NCBI GenBank assembly: GCA_021442155.1
Contig: CM038214.1
Location: forward strand, 50,536,703 to 50,600,702
Length of the DNA stretch: 64,000 bases
Reading direction: 5' to 3'
Origin: Cymbidium sinense
Lineage: Eukaryota; Streptophyta; Magnoliopsida; Asparagales; Orchidaceae
How positions within the stretch are numbered: the first letter of the stretch is position 1; every line of letters begins with the position of its first letter. Of this stretch, positions 12,950-24,633 are shown piece by piece. The translations under genes were made by a program, and so were the position numbers. The notes under the pieces are model-generated. The model worked only from the letters and a program-made list of their open reading frames with translations, ran no database searches and was not told where the DNA came from.

Positions 12950-14345
12950 ATGGTGCAAGCTCAAACTAACTATACAATATCATGCTAAACATATTATAGT
13001 GTGAATTAACACACTATATTATATTATAATATGTGATGTTTTATTATAATTTTCTATAATATAATATATTGTCTAACATTACACCTCATTAGAATTACTT
13101 AAAAGGAACAAATAACAAAATTTTCTCAAAATATGAATAATGTTCATTTTGGATGAAAATTTATTATTTTTCTATTAGAAATCGGGCAAAATAGCATAAT
13201 TTTGGTGTTGCTTCTTGGTGTGGCCATGAATTTGGCCAAATTCTTCCATCTCAACCTTCAAATTAATATTTTGGTGAGTTTTGACCCAATGTATTATAAC
13301 AAAAGTAAAACATACTAAAATGTACAATAACATTTAGTAACACACCACCACGTACATATATATATGAAGTTATATTTCTATGTACATTATATTTTAATAT
13401 GCTTTCATATAATATATTATCTTACATTTCACCTTAAAATGAATCATTTTACACAAAAATTTATAAAATTTGGTTGAAAAATGAACATTTATTTTGGATG
13501 CAAAATTCAATTCTTTTAATTAAATGACATACCGTTGCACACCCCCAATGATGTTCCCTAAAGCTTACCTTAAATTTAGCCAAATCCCATCATCTCAGCC
13601 TATAAATCAGTATTTTTATGAATTATACTAGTATAAACTCTACTACATCATACTATAACAAACTAAAATCTGCTATAATGCATGATAATATACTGTAATA
13701 CATAATAGTATGCTATAATGCATGATCCTACACTATGTTATGGCATCCTATATTATAATATACTATAACATATTATATTATATTATATTATATTGCATAT
13801 CACATCGCAAGGGATTGCTTAAGATAAAAAATCATAAAATTAGTCTAAATAATAAAAAACTATATATTTTAGTCGTATCACTTACATATTTTAAATTTAA
13901 ATAATATATTATGATGCCATGCTCTACCTATTATGAATTTGGCCAAATTCCACCATTTTAAAGTCTAAATTAGCATTTTTATAAATAATGCTAGTGTAGA
14001 CTCGACTGCATGATTGCAAAATACTAATTTAAAATAGACAGAATAATATATTATGATATATGATGTTATACTATGCTACAACATATAATATTTATTTTGA
14101 ACATAAATTCTTACTTTTTTAGACTACAGGAGTAGCACACCTTTGGTGCTACAACCTAATTCCCACTTAAAATTTAGCAAATTTCATCATCTGATTTATT
14201 AAATAAATATTTTTATGATTTATATTAATATAGACTATAAGGCACAATACCATAATAGACAAAACCATCTCAAAACATCTTATAACAATCAAAAGCACAT
14301 AACTACATGCTTAAATATATGATGCTACATTATGCTATAATAAAT
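12950..14345. repeat. A/T-rich satellite of about 350 bp, copy A (4 units)
   Basis: Four diverged units are recognised by TTGGCCAAATTC-like words near 13,232, 13,576, 13,938 and 14,170. Each is followed by a pyrimidine-rich phrase (TCCATCTCAACCTTCAAATT in the first), then TATAATATAATA-type runs and TTTATTTTGGATG-like words. The first three are about 350 bases apart; the last interval is shorter. There is no coding potential beyond chance. The block recurs in copies B and C. Confidence 0.7.
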
Positions 14346-14492
14346 GGTAATATAACTTAATTTAGGGATAAGGTTTAGGGTATTCAAATCTCTACTAGTC
14401 AAGTGAAAGTCTCTTGAAGACATTTTCTTTAGCTACCATAACTATATTAGGATTAGGTCATTCTTAGATCCCCTAATGACATCTTTATTCAA

Positions 14493-14800
14493 GGTTTAGG
14501 GTTTAGGGTTTAGGGATACTTTAGGGTTTAGGGTTTAGGGTTTATGGTTTAGGATTTTGGGTTTAGGGTTTAGGGTTTATGGTTTTAGGGTTTAGGATTT
14601 AGGGTTTAGGATTTAGGGTTTTAGGGTTTAGGGTTTAGGGTTAAAGGTTAAGGGTCTAGGGTTTAGGATTTAGGGTTTAGGGTTTAGTGTTTAGGGTTTA
14701 TGGTTATTAAGATTTTGGGTTTAGGGTTTAGGGTTTAGGGTTTACGTTTTAGGTTTAGGGTTTAAGTTTTAGTTTAGGATTTAGGGTTTAGGATTTATGG
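14493..14800 (+). repeat. TTTAGGG telomere-like tract
   Basis: Many perfect and single-base-variant heptamers start right after GACATCTTTATTCAAGG. The orientation is the reverse of bases 1-561. The same junction is present at 27,126 and, with small changes, at 56,572. Confidence 0.95.
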
Positions 14801-15272
14801 TTTTTTTAATAGAGAAAAAATTTAGATTCAATATTTCTTCTTTTTGATTTCATTAACCAAGTAGCACCTCAAGTTTTCTAAGACACAAGCGATGACATAG
14901 ATCAAAAATGAGCACCCATAGAGTAAATCAAAAACCCTAGATAAGTAGAAACATCTCTATTGTAAAGACACAATTCCATAAGCAGTAGATTGGATCAGCC
15001 ATTCTTCAATCTTTCTAGTTCCCATTAGAACCAACCCTGCCTCTCGAGTAGCAGGATACGCCATCATATCCCGGATCTCTCCCTCCACCACCACAACATC
15101 TATAACCTTCGTTACTCATCCTGCCTCCATAACCACCACTACTATGACCACCACCACCATATCCACTAGCACCTCCAGATCCATGCACCACCATTACGAT
15201 AACTGCCGCCTCTGCCTTTGCCTCCACTACGATCTGTGACTGCCGATGATGTTCTCAAGGTTCTCACATTCT
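14801..15272 (-). pseudogene. GRP gene-end relic 1 (Gly-rich RNA-binding protein)
   Basis: Minus strand. A 70-codon frame (15,015-15,227) keeps the Gly-rich tail of plant RRM-type glycine-rich RNA-binding proteins: GASGYGGGGHSSGGYGG, then GGGGRDPGYDG and GSNGN. The family's usual end GSDGNWRN is cut because the Trp codon reads TAG. The part preceding the tail, normally NGQNLDGRNITVNQAQSR (the end of the RRM), is scrambled here. About 200 bases of 3'UTR follow, ending in an A-rich stretch (CTCTATTAAAAAAA on minus). The RNA-binding domain proper is absent, so it is non-functional. The first exon was never included. Its exact counterpart in copy B is relic 4. Confidence 0.9.
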
Positions 15273-16364
15273 TAGGGTTTAGGTTAGTTGGGAAGGATTA
15301 GGTTGGATTTAGTTTGGGTAATGTTTAAGATTTGGGGGTTTGGGGGTTTAGGTTTAGCATTTAAGGTTTAGGATTTAAGTTTGTGGTTTAAGATTTGTGG
15401 TTTAGGGTTTAGGGTTTAGGTTTATGGTTTAGTTTATGATTTAGGATTTGGATTTAGGCTTTAGGGTTTAGGGTTTAATGTTTGGGGTTGTAGGTTTAGG
15501 GTTATTTTAGGGTTTAGGGTAGGTGGATTTAACATTTAAAGTTTTTTTTTTGAAACAAAATTCAAAATGGTAGGTTTAGTTTATTTATTTTATTTTTATT
15601 TGTTTGAGTTTATTTTAATTTTAATTTAATTTTATTTAGTTTAGTTTATTAATTTTTAGATTATTTTAGTTTAGGTTTTTTGATTTTAGGTTTAGGTTTT
15701 ATTTTTTTAGGTTTGGTTGGTTTTTATTTTATTTTAGGTTTAGGTTTTAGGTTTAGTTTAAGTTTATTTTAGGTTTTATTTTCTTTTAGGTTTAGTTTAG
15801 ATATTATTTAATTTAGTTGGTTTAGGTTTAGTTTATTTAAGTTTAGGCTTTATTTATATAGTTTAGGTTTATTTTTTTATTTTAGTATAAATTTTAGTTT
15901 AGGGTTTAGGTTTTATTTATTATTTATTTTAGGTTTATTTTCTAGGTTTAAGTTTTATTTAGTTTTATTTTATTTTATTTTAGGTTTATTTATTTTATTT
16001 TTAGGTTTGTTTTATTTTATTTAGGTTTTTTTATTTTAGTTTAGTTTAGGTTTTAATTTAATTTATTTTAGTTTAGTTTTAATTTTTTATTTTATTTTAT
16101 TTTAGTTGAGGTTTAGGTTTAGGTTTAGGTTTTAGTTTATGTTTTTATTTTATTATTTTATATTAGTTTAGGTTTATTTATTTATTTTATTTTTAGGTTT
16201 TATTTAGTTTAGGTTTAGGTTTTTAGCATTTTAGGGTTTTTTAGGGTTTAGCTAATTTAGGTTTAGGTTTTTAGGGTTTAGGATTTGGGGTTTAGGGTTT
16301 TGGGTTTAGGATTTAGGTTTTAGGTTTAGGGTTTAAGTTTAATTTTGGGTTTAGGCTTTTAGAT
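15273..16364 (+). repeat. TTTAGGG tract plus T-rich spacer
   Basis: Heptamer tract to about 15,540, then a T-rich spacer built from TTTTATTTTAGG, TTTAGTTTAGG and TTTAGG words to about 16,230, then TTTAGGG-like sequence again. The spacer starts at an A-rich landmark with GGTAGGTTTAG that recurs in other units as TTAAGTAAACYGGTAGG. Confidence 0.9.
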
Positions 16365-16826
16365 TTTTTTTAAGAGAGAACAAATTTAAATTCAATATTT
16401 ATTCTGTTCAATTTCATCAACCAAGTAGCAACCCAAGTTTTCTATCACACAAGTGATGACATAGATCAAAAATGAGCACCCATAGAGCAAATCAAAAACC
16501 CTAGATAAGTTGAAATGTCTCTACTGTAAAGACACAATTCCTAGCAGATCGATCACCATTCTTCGCTTCTAGTTCCCATCAACTTTCTCGAGGTAATCCT
16601 TCATCATATCCTCGATCTCTCCGTCCACTACCACCACGACTGTAACCTCCGTCGCTCATCCCGCCTCCATAACCACCACTTCTTTGACCACCACCTCCAT
16701 ATCCACTAGCACCTCCAGATCCCCCACCATCACTACGTTAACTGCCACCTCTGCCTTCACCACCACCAGATCTAAACTGAGCCTAGTTGATGGTGATGTT
16801 CCTGCCATCAAGGTTGTACACATTCT
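16365..16826 (-). pseudogene. GRP gene-end relic 2
   Basis: Reads NLDGRNITIN, stop, AQFRSGGGEGRGGS, stop, RSDGGGSGGASGYGGGG and onward through GGYGGGMSDGGYSRGG to RDRGYDEG. The last part (normally SRYSRGGGGSDGNWRN) is mostly deleted. The first stop is TAG where related copies carry a Gln codon. It lies about 1.56 kb from relic 1 in the same orientation, and immediately left of the LINE 3' end. Confidence 0.9.
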
Positions 16827-16860
16827 TAGGGTTTAGGGTTAGTTTAGGGTGTTTTTAGGG

Positions 16861-19239
16861 AAATAAGATAAATTTTATTACCACAAAGAAATGGTACAAT
16901 GTCCTTAGATGGGGAAAATATCTAAGCTAATGCTCAAAGAGCTACAAAGGTCCTAAAAGATAAGCCCCCTAACTATTACAATAGTTAAGGAAAGCCAGCA
17001 AAGGAAATCAAAAATAGTAATCAATAAATGGAATTCCCTGTAAGCAGCAACAAACTCCATATGATCCTTTTGAAACTAGCACGATCCACCATGAGTAGTC
17101 TCCAAACCTGTAAAAGAGATCTACAAAATAATTTCAAATGGATGAGTACAATTAATCAAGTAATTAATCAAGCATAAAGAGTGAGGGCAGATAAAATGAA
17201 TAAGATAAAGAAAAAGCTCAACCTTAATTACAATCATTTCAAGGAGCAACACTATATCTAATCATCCAAATTTCAGGTGAAGGGTTACAATTACATATAG
17301 CACTACCATCCAAAAGAAGAAAGAGTGGAAAACATCAAAGCCATCATTGCCAGCATACCTGTTATAGCACTTTTTCCAAGGACAATCATTACACTAGTCT
17401 GTAAAATCCTCCAAAAAGAAAAATAGCCTCCAAACACCCAACAATTAGAGATATCAAGCTCAATATGATAGATACAAAGGTAATCCACCAGGATAGCAGC
17501 AAACCTAAAGGAGCACCACCAAAGCCACCACCAAGAATGAATAACAAAATCAATAGGAGCAAACCTTATAATATGAGAAAAAGCACTAAACAGAGACAAT
17601 CCAATGGAAAAATAAAACAAATAAGTGGTAGGATCCTCTATCAAAAGGACAGGCAAAGAGCCAATAACAATAAAACCCAGTCTAACAATAAATCTACTAG
17701 CAAGAGGAGTGGGCAGTAAGGCTGCTAAGGAGGAAACTAGAAGAAGAGAGTCATAGAAAGATAAGCAGTGGTTTCCCAACACAGTTACCAAAGGAGCAAG
17801 AAAATTTTGCCAAAATAAACACTCCATCAACTAGCCCAGCCAGCCAAAACAGCCAATCCAAACAGCCAGCCAATAAAGCATAAGCAAACCACCTCAATAG
17901 TTAAAGATCCAAATCATCAATCCTAGAACCATCAGTATAAAGTCCAACAATAGTCATCAAGCCACAAATAATAAAGATACTTAGGGAGATAAAAATAGAT
18001 ACCACCTGCTAATCCTAATCAAAGGAAAATAAAATCCAATCCATAAAGCTAGAGACAATAGCCAATGATAGAATAATAAGAAGCCCAGTACAAAAAATAA
18101 GACAACTGAGAAAAATAGCAGTATAATAGTGACCCAACTCAACCACCATCACCCAAGGACAAATAATAGCTAACCAGGAGTCATTAGCCAGCCACTTCAG
18201 AATAAAACCCATAACCAAAACCTCAATAATACATGAGGAGGACCAACCCAAAACTAGAGGATACAATAAATTAGAGACATCCATCCTCAAAACTAACCAA
18301 AGAAGAAACAAAGTAAGGGAAAAGATCCGCAAAAAATAGTTCTCCAAACTACTGCAAAGCAGCAAACATCTCACAAAGTCACCCAACCCATCATAACAAG
18401 AGAAGATTATAAAAAAACACTTCTACCAAAAACCACTATCTGATGAGCAATCCCCACCCAAGAATCCCACACCCCAAATAATAGAAGCAGGGGGGAAGGG
18501 ATGAACTCATGAGAAAAGGGGTAGCCAAAAGCACTTGGAAGAACCACTCTAAATAGTAAGAAATAAGTAGGCGACGGACCATCCAGCTACAAAGCAACCA
18601 CCCTAGAAAAACCTAATAAATTAACCACCAAAAAAGAGAACCAAAACCAAAGGTAGATAACAAATCAAGAAAGAACAACACAACCCAGGTAGAGATAATA
18701 CCCACATCTAGATTTCACCAGCAACCTGCCAACTCGCAAACCCAAACCAAAAAAATTAGGTTGTAGAAAAACCCAACCATTAAATAACCAAAGCCACGAA
18801 AAACCACATAAGAGAACAATAAAGGCAAGGAGAAAACCCTGCCCATCACCAAAACAACATAATTCCACCATATCAAGGAGCAAACAAGAAGAGATAACCA
18901 CAACAAGCAGAAGACAGGTAAACAACCTCCACCTGCTACAAACCCGACTACCACCAGGAATGGAGACAAAATAAACTAGAAACCAAAAACTATAGCAAAA
19001 AACCAAAGGAATGAAAAATAACCCCAACCAATCCAAAAAATAGGAAGAATTCATACTAGAGAACAAAATTATGTTTAGGTGAAGAGAAAACTCAAATCCA
19101 AACTAGTAGAGGAAATATCCAAAACCAAAAAAAACCATCCACACAGAGTAATCAAAAACCACATAGAAGGAAGAGCTAAAAGCTTCTAAGATAAGGCAAC
19201 TCAGTTTTATCTAGATTAATAAGACCCCTTAATAAAAAG
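16861..19239 (-). other. LINE 3' region, copy A
   Basis: About 2.4 kb downstream of the RNase H region. On minus it is rich in T and G and so gives open frames full of Leu, Phe, Trp and Cys (17,303-17,830; 18,015-18,386; 18,665-19,066). These frames are broken differently in copy B and match no membrane-protein family I know. They are best read as a by-product of composition in the 3' untranslated part. Confidence 0.65.
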
Positions 19240-20470
19240 GAAGATCTTCATTAGAAAACATTTGCAAATTAGAAGAATTGGCCCCTAAGTTGGCAAGAAA
19301 ATTAGCACAAGAATTGCCTTCTCTATAGATAAAAGAAATTTAAAAATCTAGATAAGCAAGAAGACTCCTAGTATGATTAAGCAAATAAAACACTTCAGCA
19401 TTGCCATGGAAGTCAGACTTAAGTAAATATAAAAGAAGAAGAGCATCAACTTCAACCCAGAACTTAGAAAAACCTCTTTGTAAATAAATGGAAATGGCAT
19501 GATGAATGCCTTTAAGTTCAGCAAATAAAATAGAACAAGGATCTTAAGGTGCAGCAAAAGCATAAATTACCTTGCCACCATGATCTCTCAAAATCCCACC
19601 ACAACCATAACAACCATTAGAGATCAAGCCATCAGTGTTAACCTTGATGCAATTATGATTAGGTTTAATTCAATGGATAACTTTTTGGTTGGAAGAAACA
19701 TTACAAGTATGAAGGTTAATCCGAAATTTCAAGGCCTCAGAGTTGTAGCCTTTAAAATTGGAGTAAGTAAGAAGATTGGCTTTAGAAAGAGACAAAATTT
19801 TATATTTGGATCTAGCAATGATACAATTATAATTCAGAGAAATATTATGATGCTTTGAATCATTTTTATCCATCCAAATATACCAAAGAATAATAATAGC
19901 TAAGGAAATTTTAACATGACCCTTAGAAGTATGAGAGAAACATGCTTCAAGAAGTTGCATAATAGAAAGTGAGCCATTAAAATGGAAGGTATTAAAAACA
20001 TTATCATACCAGTTCCACAATCTAGCAGTAATAGGGCCATTCACAAAAACATGATCCACACTATCAATGTGATAACAACAGTGACATTTAGAGGGGAGGT
20101 GGAATTCTTTTTTTAAAAGAGTAGCATTCATAGGGATATAATGCTTAAGAATGCATCAAGTTAAGATCAAAAATGAACTGGGGACACTATTATTCTAGAT
20201 TTTGGTAAAAACCAAGGAATCTTGATATTGAAGTTTGATAAATTGCCAAACATCCTTGGAAATAAAATCTCCAAAAGAAGAGATTTTGAAAATAATTTGG
20301 TCGGGTTCATTATGGTGAGAGCAAATTTTGAGAAATTTTTCAATGATCACATTTGGTACAAGGTTATTCAATTAAGTCACATCCCAATTATTATTAATAA
20401 GTAACTAATGAACCTTAAGCACCCTAATAGAATGAGTATTAAGAAGGGAATCAGTAGAGCCCTGACCAAG
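19240..20470 (-). pseudogene. LINE RNase H and zinc-finger-like segment, copy A
   Basis: The region around 19,670-20,240 contains LKKEFHLPSKCHCCYHIDSV and HVFVNGPITARLWNW, the Cys/His block that precedes RNase H in plant LINEs. Next come KVNTDG and CGGILRDHGGKVIYAF-type RNase H words, then FAELKGIHHAISIYL and VEVDALLLLYLLKS. The end reads YREGNSCANFLANLGA, where the family usually has Asp in place of the Asn of CAN. RNase H would remove the RNA strand during reverse transcription. Several frame changes and stops show it is inactive. Confidence 0.85.
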
Positions 20471-21700
20471 CCAGTTGCCTTGCCAAAAAAAGGAGAAACC
20501 ATAATTGATACCCTAGGAAATTAAATTCTCTGCACTCCATTTGATGCTACAAATCTTTCTCCAGGCAGGAGAATCCCCGTTTGAAAACACAAATGGGGAG
20601 GTGTTTACGACAATATTTAGCATGCATAAACTTTGACCAATATCTATCTTTATTTTTAAAGTTCCACCACATTTTATAGGAAAAATAATTAATAGAATCC
20701 TCTATGGTTTTGCAACCCAAAACACCTTCATTATTAGTACCACAAGTTATGCCATTGTAATGTAATCTTTGGGTAGACTTATTAGACACCAAAAAAAATT
20801 TGTTAAAAAGTCTATTAATCTTTTAATTAATATAACGAGTAAGTACAATAGTAGACAAGAGATATATAGGAAAAGTGCAAAGTGTACTTTTGATCAGGAT
20901 AACATTAACACCAAAGGAGAGTAAATGAAATTCCCAAGAAGAGATTTTCTTATTAATTTTTTGAATAACTTCATCAAATAAAGAAGATCTTTTCATGCCT
21001 CTATATAAAGGAGTCCCCAGGTATTTGACATAGAGATTTTGATGAGAGAAGCCCATAATATTCTTGATAGCATTGATCTTAGATAAGGAGATAGAAGAGC
21101 TAGTAATAAGACAACTTTTATCATGATTAATATTCAAGCCACTCTCCCAAGTGATTTAAGAACTTACATAATTTTTTAATGTAATGAGTCGAGGCATTAC
21201 AAAATAAAACAAAATCATCAGCAAAACTAAGATGAGAAATGGAAAACCCATCAGTGGTTCTGTAGAACATGTGAGGCATTCTACTAAACATATGCTCAAG
21301 ACATCTAGAGAGATATTCCACAATAATAAAGAAAAGTGCAGGAGAAAGAAGGTCACCTTGCCTTAACCTACGAGAGGAGGAGAAAAATCCATTCACTTTA
21401 CCATTAAAAAGAATAAAAAACCAAGAGTTCTCAATCCCATTCTTAATTAAAGTATTAACTTGATTAGAAAATTGAAATAAAGCCATAATTTTATTAAGGA
21501 AATCCCAACCAATATTATCATAGGCTTTTGAAATGGCAAGCTTAAAAAGCAGGTTACCACCTCGAACTTTAGCATTTGAATCATGAATCATCTCTTGGGC
21601 TAATAGAACATTATCAGTAATGGATCTCCCTTTAACAAAACCAATTTGATTGGGGGATATAATTTTAGGGAGCAAGATACTCAATCTTTTAGCAAAACCT
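20471..21700 (-). pseudogene. LINE reverse transcriptase, copy A
   Basis: The main frame (21,127-21,684) has FVKGRS at residues 16-21, LAISKAYDNIGW at 49-60, RQGD at 108-111 and SHLSFADDF around 151-158. These are the RT palm motifs of plant L1-type LINEs. The usual catalytic Asp of LDISKAYD is Ala at residue 50. A 5-base deletion relative to copy B after residue 178 shifts the frame. The thumb/connection part (VKYLGTPLYRG, ISSWEFHLLSFG, LGCKTIEDSINYFSYKMWW) continues in other frames to about 20,547. The start is cut at the inversion junction near 21,700. Confidence 0.92.
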
Positions 21701-22215
21701 ATTCATTCACCATCTTCTCTCTCTCCTCTACTATTTTGGTGCTCTAGCAAATTTCATTTCCTTTGGAGGTGCATCCCCTTTGGGGTTTTTTTGTGGCAAA
21801 TGTTGCTTCCAATTGGGTTGGCATTTATTTGCACCATGCCCTGTTGATTATGGCTATAATTTCTGCTTCCCCATGGGGAAATCCTATTAATATGGCTACT
21901 CTTGCTATGGATTTTGGCTCTATTGTAGTTTCTGACTTGAATCCATCACTTGCTTTGAAATCATTCAAGAATGTTCTTGCTGGTAAGGCTAATTGCGCTA
22001 GCGAGTCTCTCGACCTTATTTCAACTTTCTTTCGGGGTATGCCCATAATAATGTGTTCTGATCTAGTTGTGGAAAGGCTTGTGAAGCGATTTGAATTTAT
22101 GTTGGTGGGTATGTTCACTTTACGTCATCTTACTTTGGAGAATATTCATTCTTTATTCCATAGCTTGAAGCTTTCTGGAATTTTTTTAGCTAGATTGATT
22201 GATTATCATCATTTA
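21701..22215 (+). pseudogene. Inverted LINE ORF1 fragment (DUF4283-like), copy A
   Basis: The open + frame from 21,763 (156 codons, running into the repeat at 22,233) contains LALKSFKNVLAGK, FFRGMPIIMCSDLVVERLV, RFEFMLVGMFTLRH and IHSLFHSLKLSGIFLARLID. This is the pattern of the DUF4283 domain at the start of plant LINE ORF1 (nucleic-acid-binding protein). The zinc-knuckle part is missing. It begins at the junction with the RT piece and reads away from it, as expected for a 5' inversion. Confidence 0.85.
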
Positions 22216-22874
22216 TTTTTTAGTTTAGGTTAAGGTTTAGTTCTAGTTTATTTTATTTTATTTAGTTTTGGTTTTGGTTTAATTTATTTTAGGTTTTGGT
22301 TTAGGTTTTACTTATTTTAGTTTAGGTTTAGGTTTATTTTATTTTTATTTTAGGTTTAGGTTTTTTTTTTAAAGTTTAGAGTTTACGTTTTATTTATTTT
22401 TTTATTTTTTAAGTTTGTCTAGGTTTAGTTTTTATTTTATTTTATTTTAGGTTTATTTTATTTTTTATTTTAGGTTTAGTTTTATTTTATTTAAGTTTTC
22501 TTTTTTTTATTTAGTTTAGGTTTTTATTTATTTTATTTTAGTTTAGATTTTATTTTTTATTTTATTATATTTTTAGGTTAAGGTTTATGTTTAGGTTTAG
22601 GTTTAGGTTTTAGTTTATGTTTTTATTTTATTTTATTTTTTATTTTATTTTAGTTTAGGTTTATTTATTTATTTTATTTTTAAATTTTATTTAGTTTAGG
22701 ATTAGGCATTTAGCTTTTTAGGATTTAGAGTTTATGGCTTAAGGTTTAGGGTTTAGGGTTTGGAGTTTAGGGTTTAGGGTTTAGTGTTTAGGTTTTAGAT
22801 TTAGGGTTTAACTTTTAGTTTAGGGATTACGGTTTAAGTTTTAGTTTAGGGATTACGGTTTAGGGTTTTAGTTT
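22216..22874 (+). repeat. T-rich spacer plus TTTAGGG-like tract
   Basis: TTTTATTTTAGG-type spacer directly after the LINE, turning into degenerate TTTAGGG from about 22,730. The LINE thus interrupts a spacer unit. Confidence 0.9.
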
Positions 22875-23362
22875 TATTTTTTAAGAGAGAAAAAATTCAA
22901 ATTCAACATTTCTTCTTTTTGATTTCACCAACCAAGTAGCACCCTAATTTTCTAAGGCACGTGATGATATAGATCAAAAATGAGCACCCATAGAGCAAAT
23001 CAAAAACCCTAGATAAGTTGAACCATCTCTACTATAAAGACATAGTTCCATAAGTAGCAGATCGGTCGATCATTTTTTAGTTTCTCCAGTTCCCATCAGA
23101 ACCACCCCCGCCTCTTGAGTAGCGGGATCCACTATCATATCTTCGATCTCTCCCTCTACAACCACCATGGTTGTGGCCTCCATCGCTCCTCTTGCCTCCA
23201 CAACTACCACTGCTCCAACCACCGCCTCCATATCAACTAGCACCTCCAGATCCCCCACCACCACTACGGTAACCACCACCTTCGCCTTCTCCTCCACCGC
23301 CATATTTAGACTGAGCTTAGTTTACGGTGATGTTCCTGGGGTCAAAGTTTAGCCCATTCTTA
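22875..23362 (-). pseudogene. GRP gene-end relic 3, best preserved C-terminus
   Basis: Reads NITVN, stop (TAA), AQSKYGGGGEGEGGGYRSG and GGASWYGGGG, and ends with the intact family tail GSRYSRGGGGSDGNWRN followed by a stop. The internal stop lies at the same Gln codon as in relic 2. The 3'UTR ends in TTAAAAAATAAAAC on minus. The upstream RRM is absent, as in all copies. Confidence 0.92.
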
Positions 23363-24633
23363 GGGTTTAGAGCTAGTTTAGGGTTTAGGGTTTATTGTTA
23401 TTTTAGGGTTTAGGGTTTTGGGTTAGTTTAGGGTTTAGGGTTTGGAGTTTAGGGTTTAATGTTGTAGGTTTTAGGGTTTAGGGTTTGTTTAGGGTTTATG
23501 GTTTAAAGTTTAGGGTTTGGGGTTTAGGGTTTAGTGTTGTAGGTTTTAGGGTTTACGATTTAGGGTTTAGGGTTTTAGGGTTTAGGGCTTATGTTTAGGG
23601 TTATAGGGTTTAGGATTTTAGGGTTTAAGGTTTAGGATTTAGGGTTTAGGGTTTAGGGTTAGTTTTAGGGTTTAGGGGTTTTTTTTTTATAAATTAATGA
23701 TTATCGGTAGCTTTAGGTTTACTTAGTTAATTTAGTTTATTTTTTATTTAATTGAGTTTATTTTATTTAGGTTTATTTTTTTATTTTTATCTAGTTTAGT
23801 TTATTTATTTTAATTTAGTTTTTATTTTAGTTTATTTTTTTTAGGTTTAGGTTTATTTTTAGTTGAGTTTATTTTATTTTTTTTTTAAGGCTTAGGTTTA
23901 TTTTTTATTTTAAGTTTTGGTTTAGGTTTTAATTTTATTTTATTTTTGGTTTAGGTTTTAGGTTTTTTTTTTAGGTTTATTTTTAGGATTTACTTTTTCA
24001 TTTATGTTTAGCTTTAGGTTTAGTTTTAGATTTTATTTATTTTAGTTTAGTTTATTTTATTTTTGGTTTAGGTTTATTTTATTTTCTTTATTTTATTTTT
24101 CTTTTAGGTTTAAGTTTTTTTTTAGTTTAGGGTTTAGGTTTTATTATTATTATTTTTTAGGTTTTATTTTTATGTTTATTTTATAGGTTTAGATTTTTAT
24201 TTAGTTTTTAGTTTATTTTATTTTAGGTTTATTTTATTTTTATTTTACGTTTAGTTTTTATTTTATTTAGGTTTTTTATTCTTAGGTTTATTTTATTTTA
24301 TTTGTTTAGCTTAGGTTTTTATTTATTTTATTTTAGTTTATTTTTAAGTTTAGGTTTAGGTTTTCGTTTAGGTTTTTATTTTTATTTATTTTATTTTATT
24401 TTATTTATTTAGGTATAGGTTTTTTTATTTTATTATTAGGTTTAATTTAGTTTAGGTTTAGGTTGTTAGGTTTCTAAAGTTTCGGGTTCAGGGTTTATGG
24501 TTTAGGGTTTAGGATTTAAGATTTATGATTTTAGGGTTTAGGGTTTAGGGTTAGGGTTTAGGGTTTAGGGTTAAAGGTTTAGGGTCTAGGGTTTAGGATT
24601 TAGGGTTTAGGGTTTAGTGTTTAGGGTTTATGG
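23363..24633 (+). repeat. TTTAGGG tract, T-rich spacer, TTTAGGG tract
   Basis: Heptamers to about 23,670, T-rich spacer to about 24,470, heptamers to 24,633. The last 70 bases match the tract at about 14,637-14,703 almost base for base, then change abruptly to the start of copy B. Confidence 0.9.

Larger units (their letters stand above)
16861..22215 (-). mobile_element. L1-type LINE, 5'-inverted, copy A
   Basis: Non-LTR retrotransposon inserted in the telomere-like array. Reading the minus strand from about 21,700 leftward gives reverse transcriptase, a connection region, a Cys/His zinc-finger-like segment, RNase H and a long 3' region ending near ATAAAATTTATCTTATTT. To the right of 21,700 lies a piece of ORF1 in the opposite (+) orientation. 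That arrangement is what twin priming produces. The endonuclease and the rest of ORF1 are missing. Frameshifts and stops make it dead. Flanks are T-rich and repetitive, so no target-site duplication can be fixed with confidence. Confidence 0.9.
11883..24632. repeat. Segmental duplication, copy A
   Basis: From CATAAATTAAATCTA at 11,883 the sequence is followed, in the same order, by a copy that starts at 24,636: end of the 400-bp repeats, A/T-rich satellite, GRP relics 1 and 2, LINE, GRP relic 3 and telomere-like tract. The offset is 12,753 at the left and about 12,368 near 23,691, so copy B is about 385 bases shorter. Collinearity fades after about 24,250. Confidence 0.92.

Noticed and set aside
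13722..13904. Ile/Tyr-rich open frame
   Set aside because: Encoded by TATAATATTA satellite sequence; low complexity.
17303..19066. Leu/Phe/Trp-rich minus-strand frames that look like membrane proteins
   Set aside because: They lie between the LINE RNase H region and its 3' end, differ in frame between copies A and B, and follow from T/G-rich composition.
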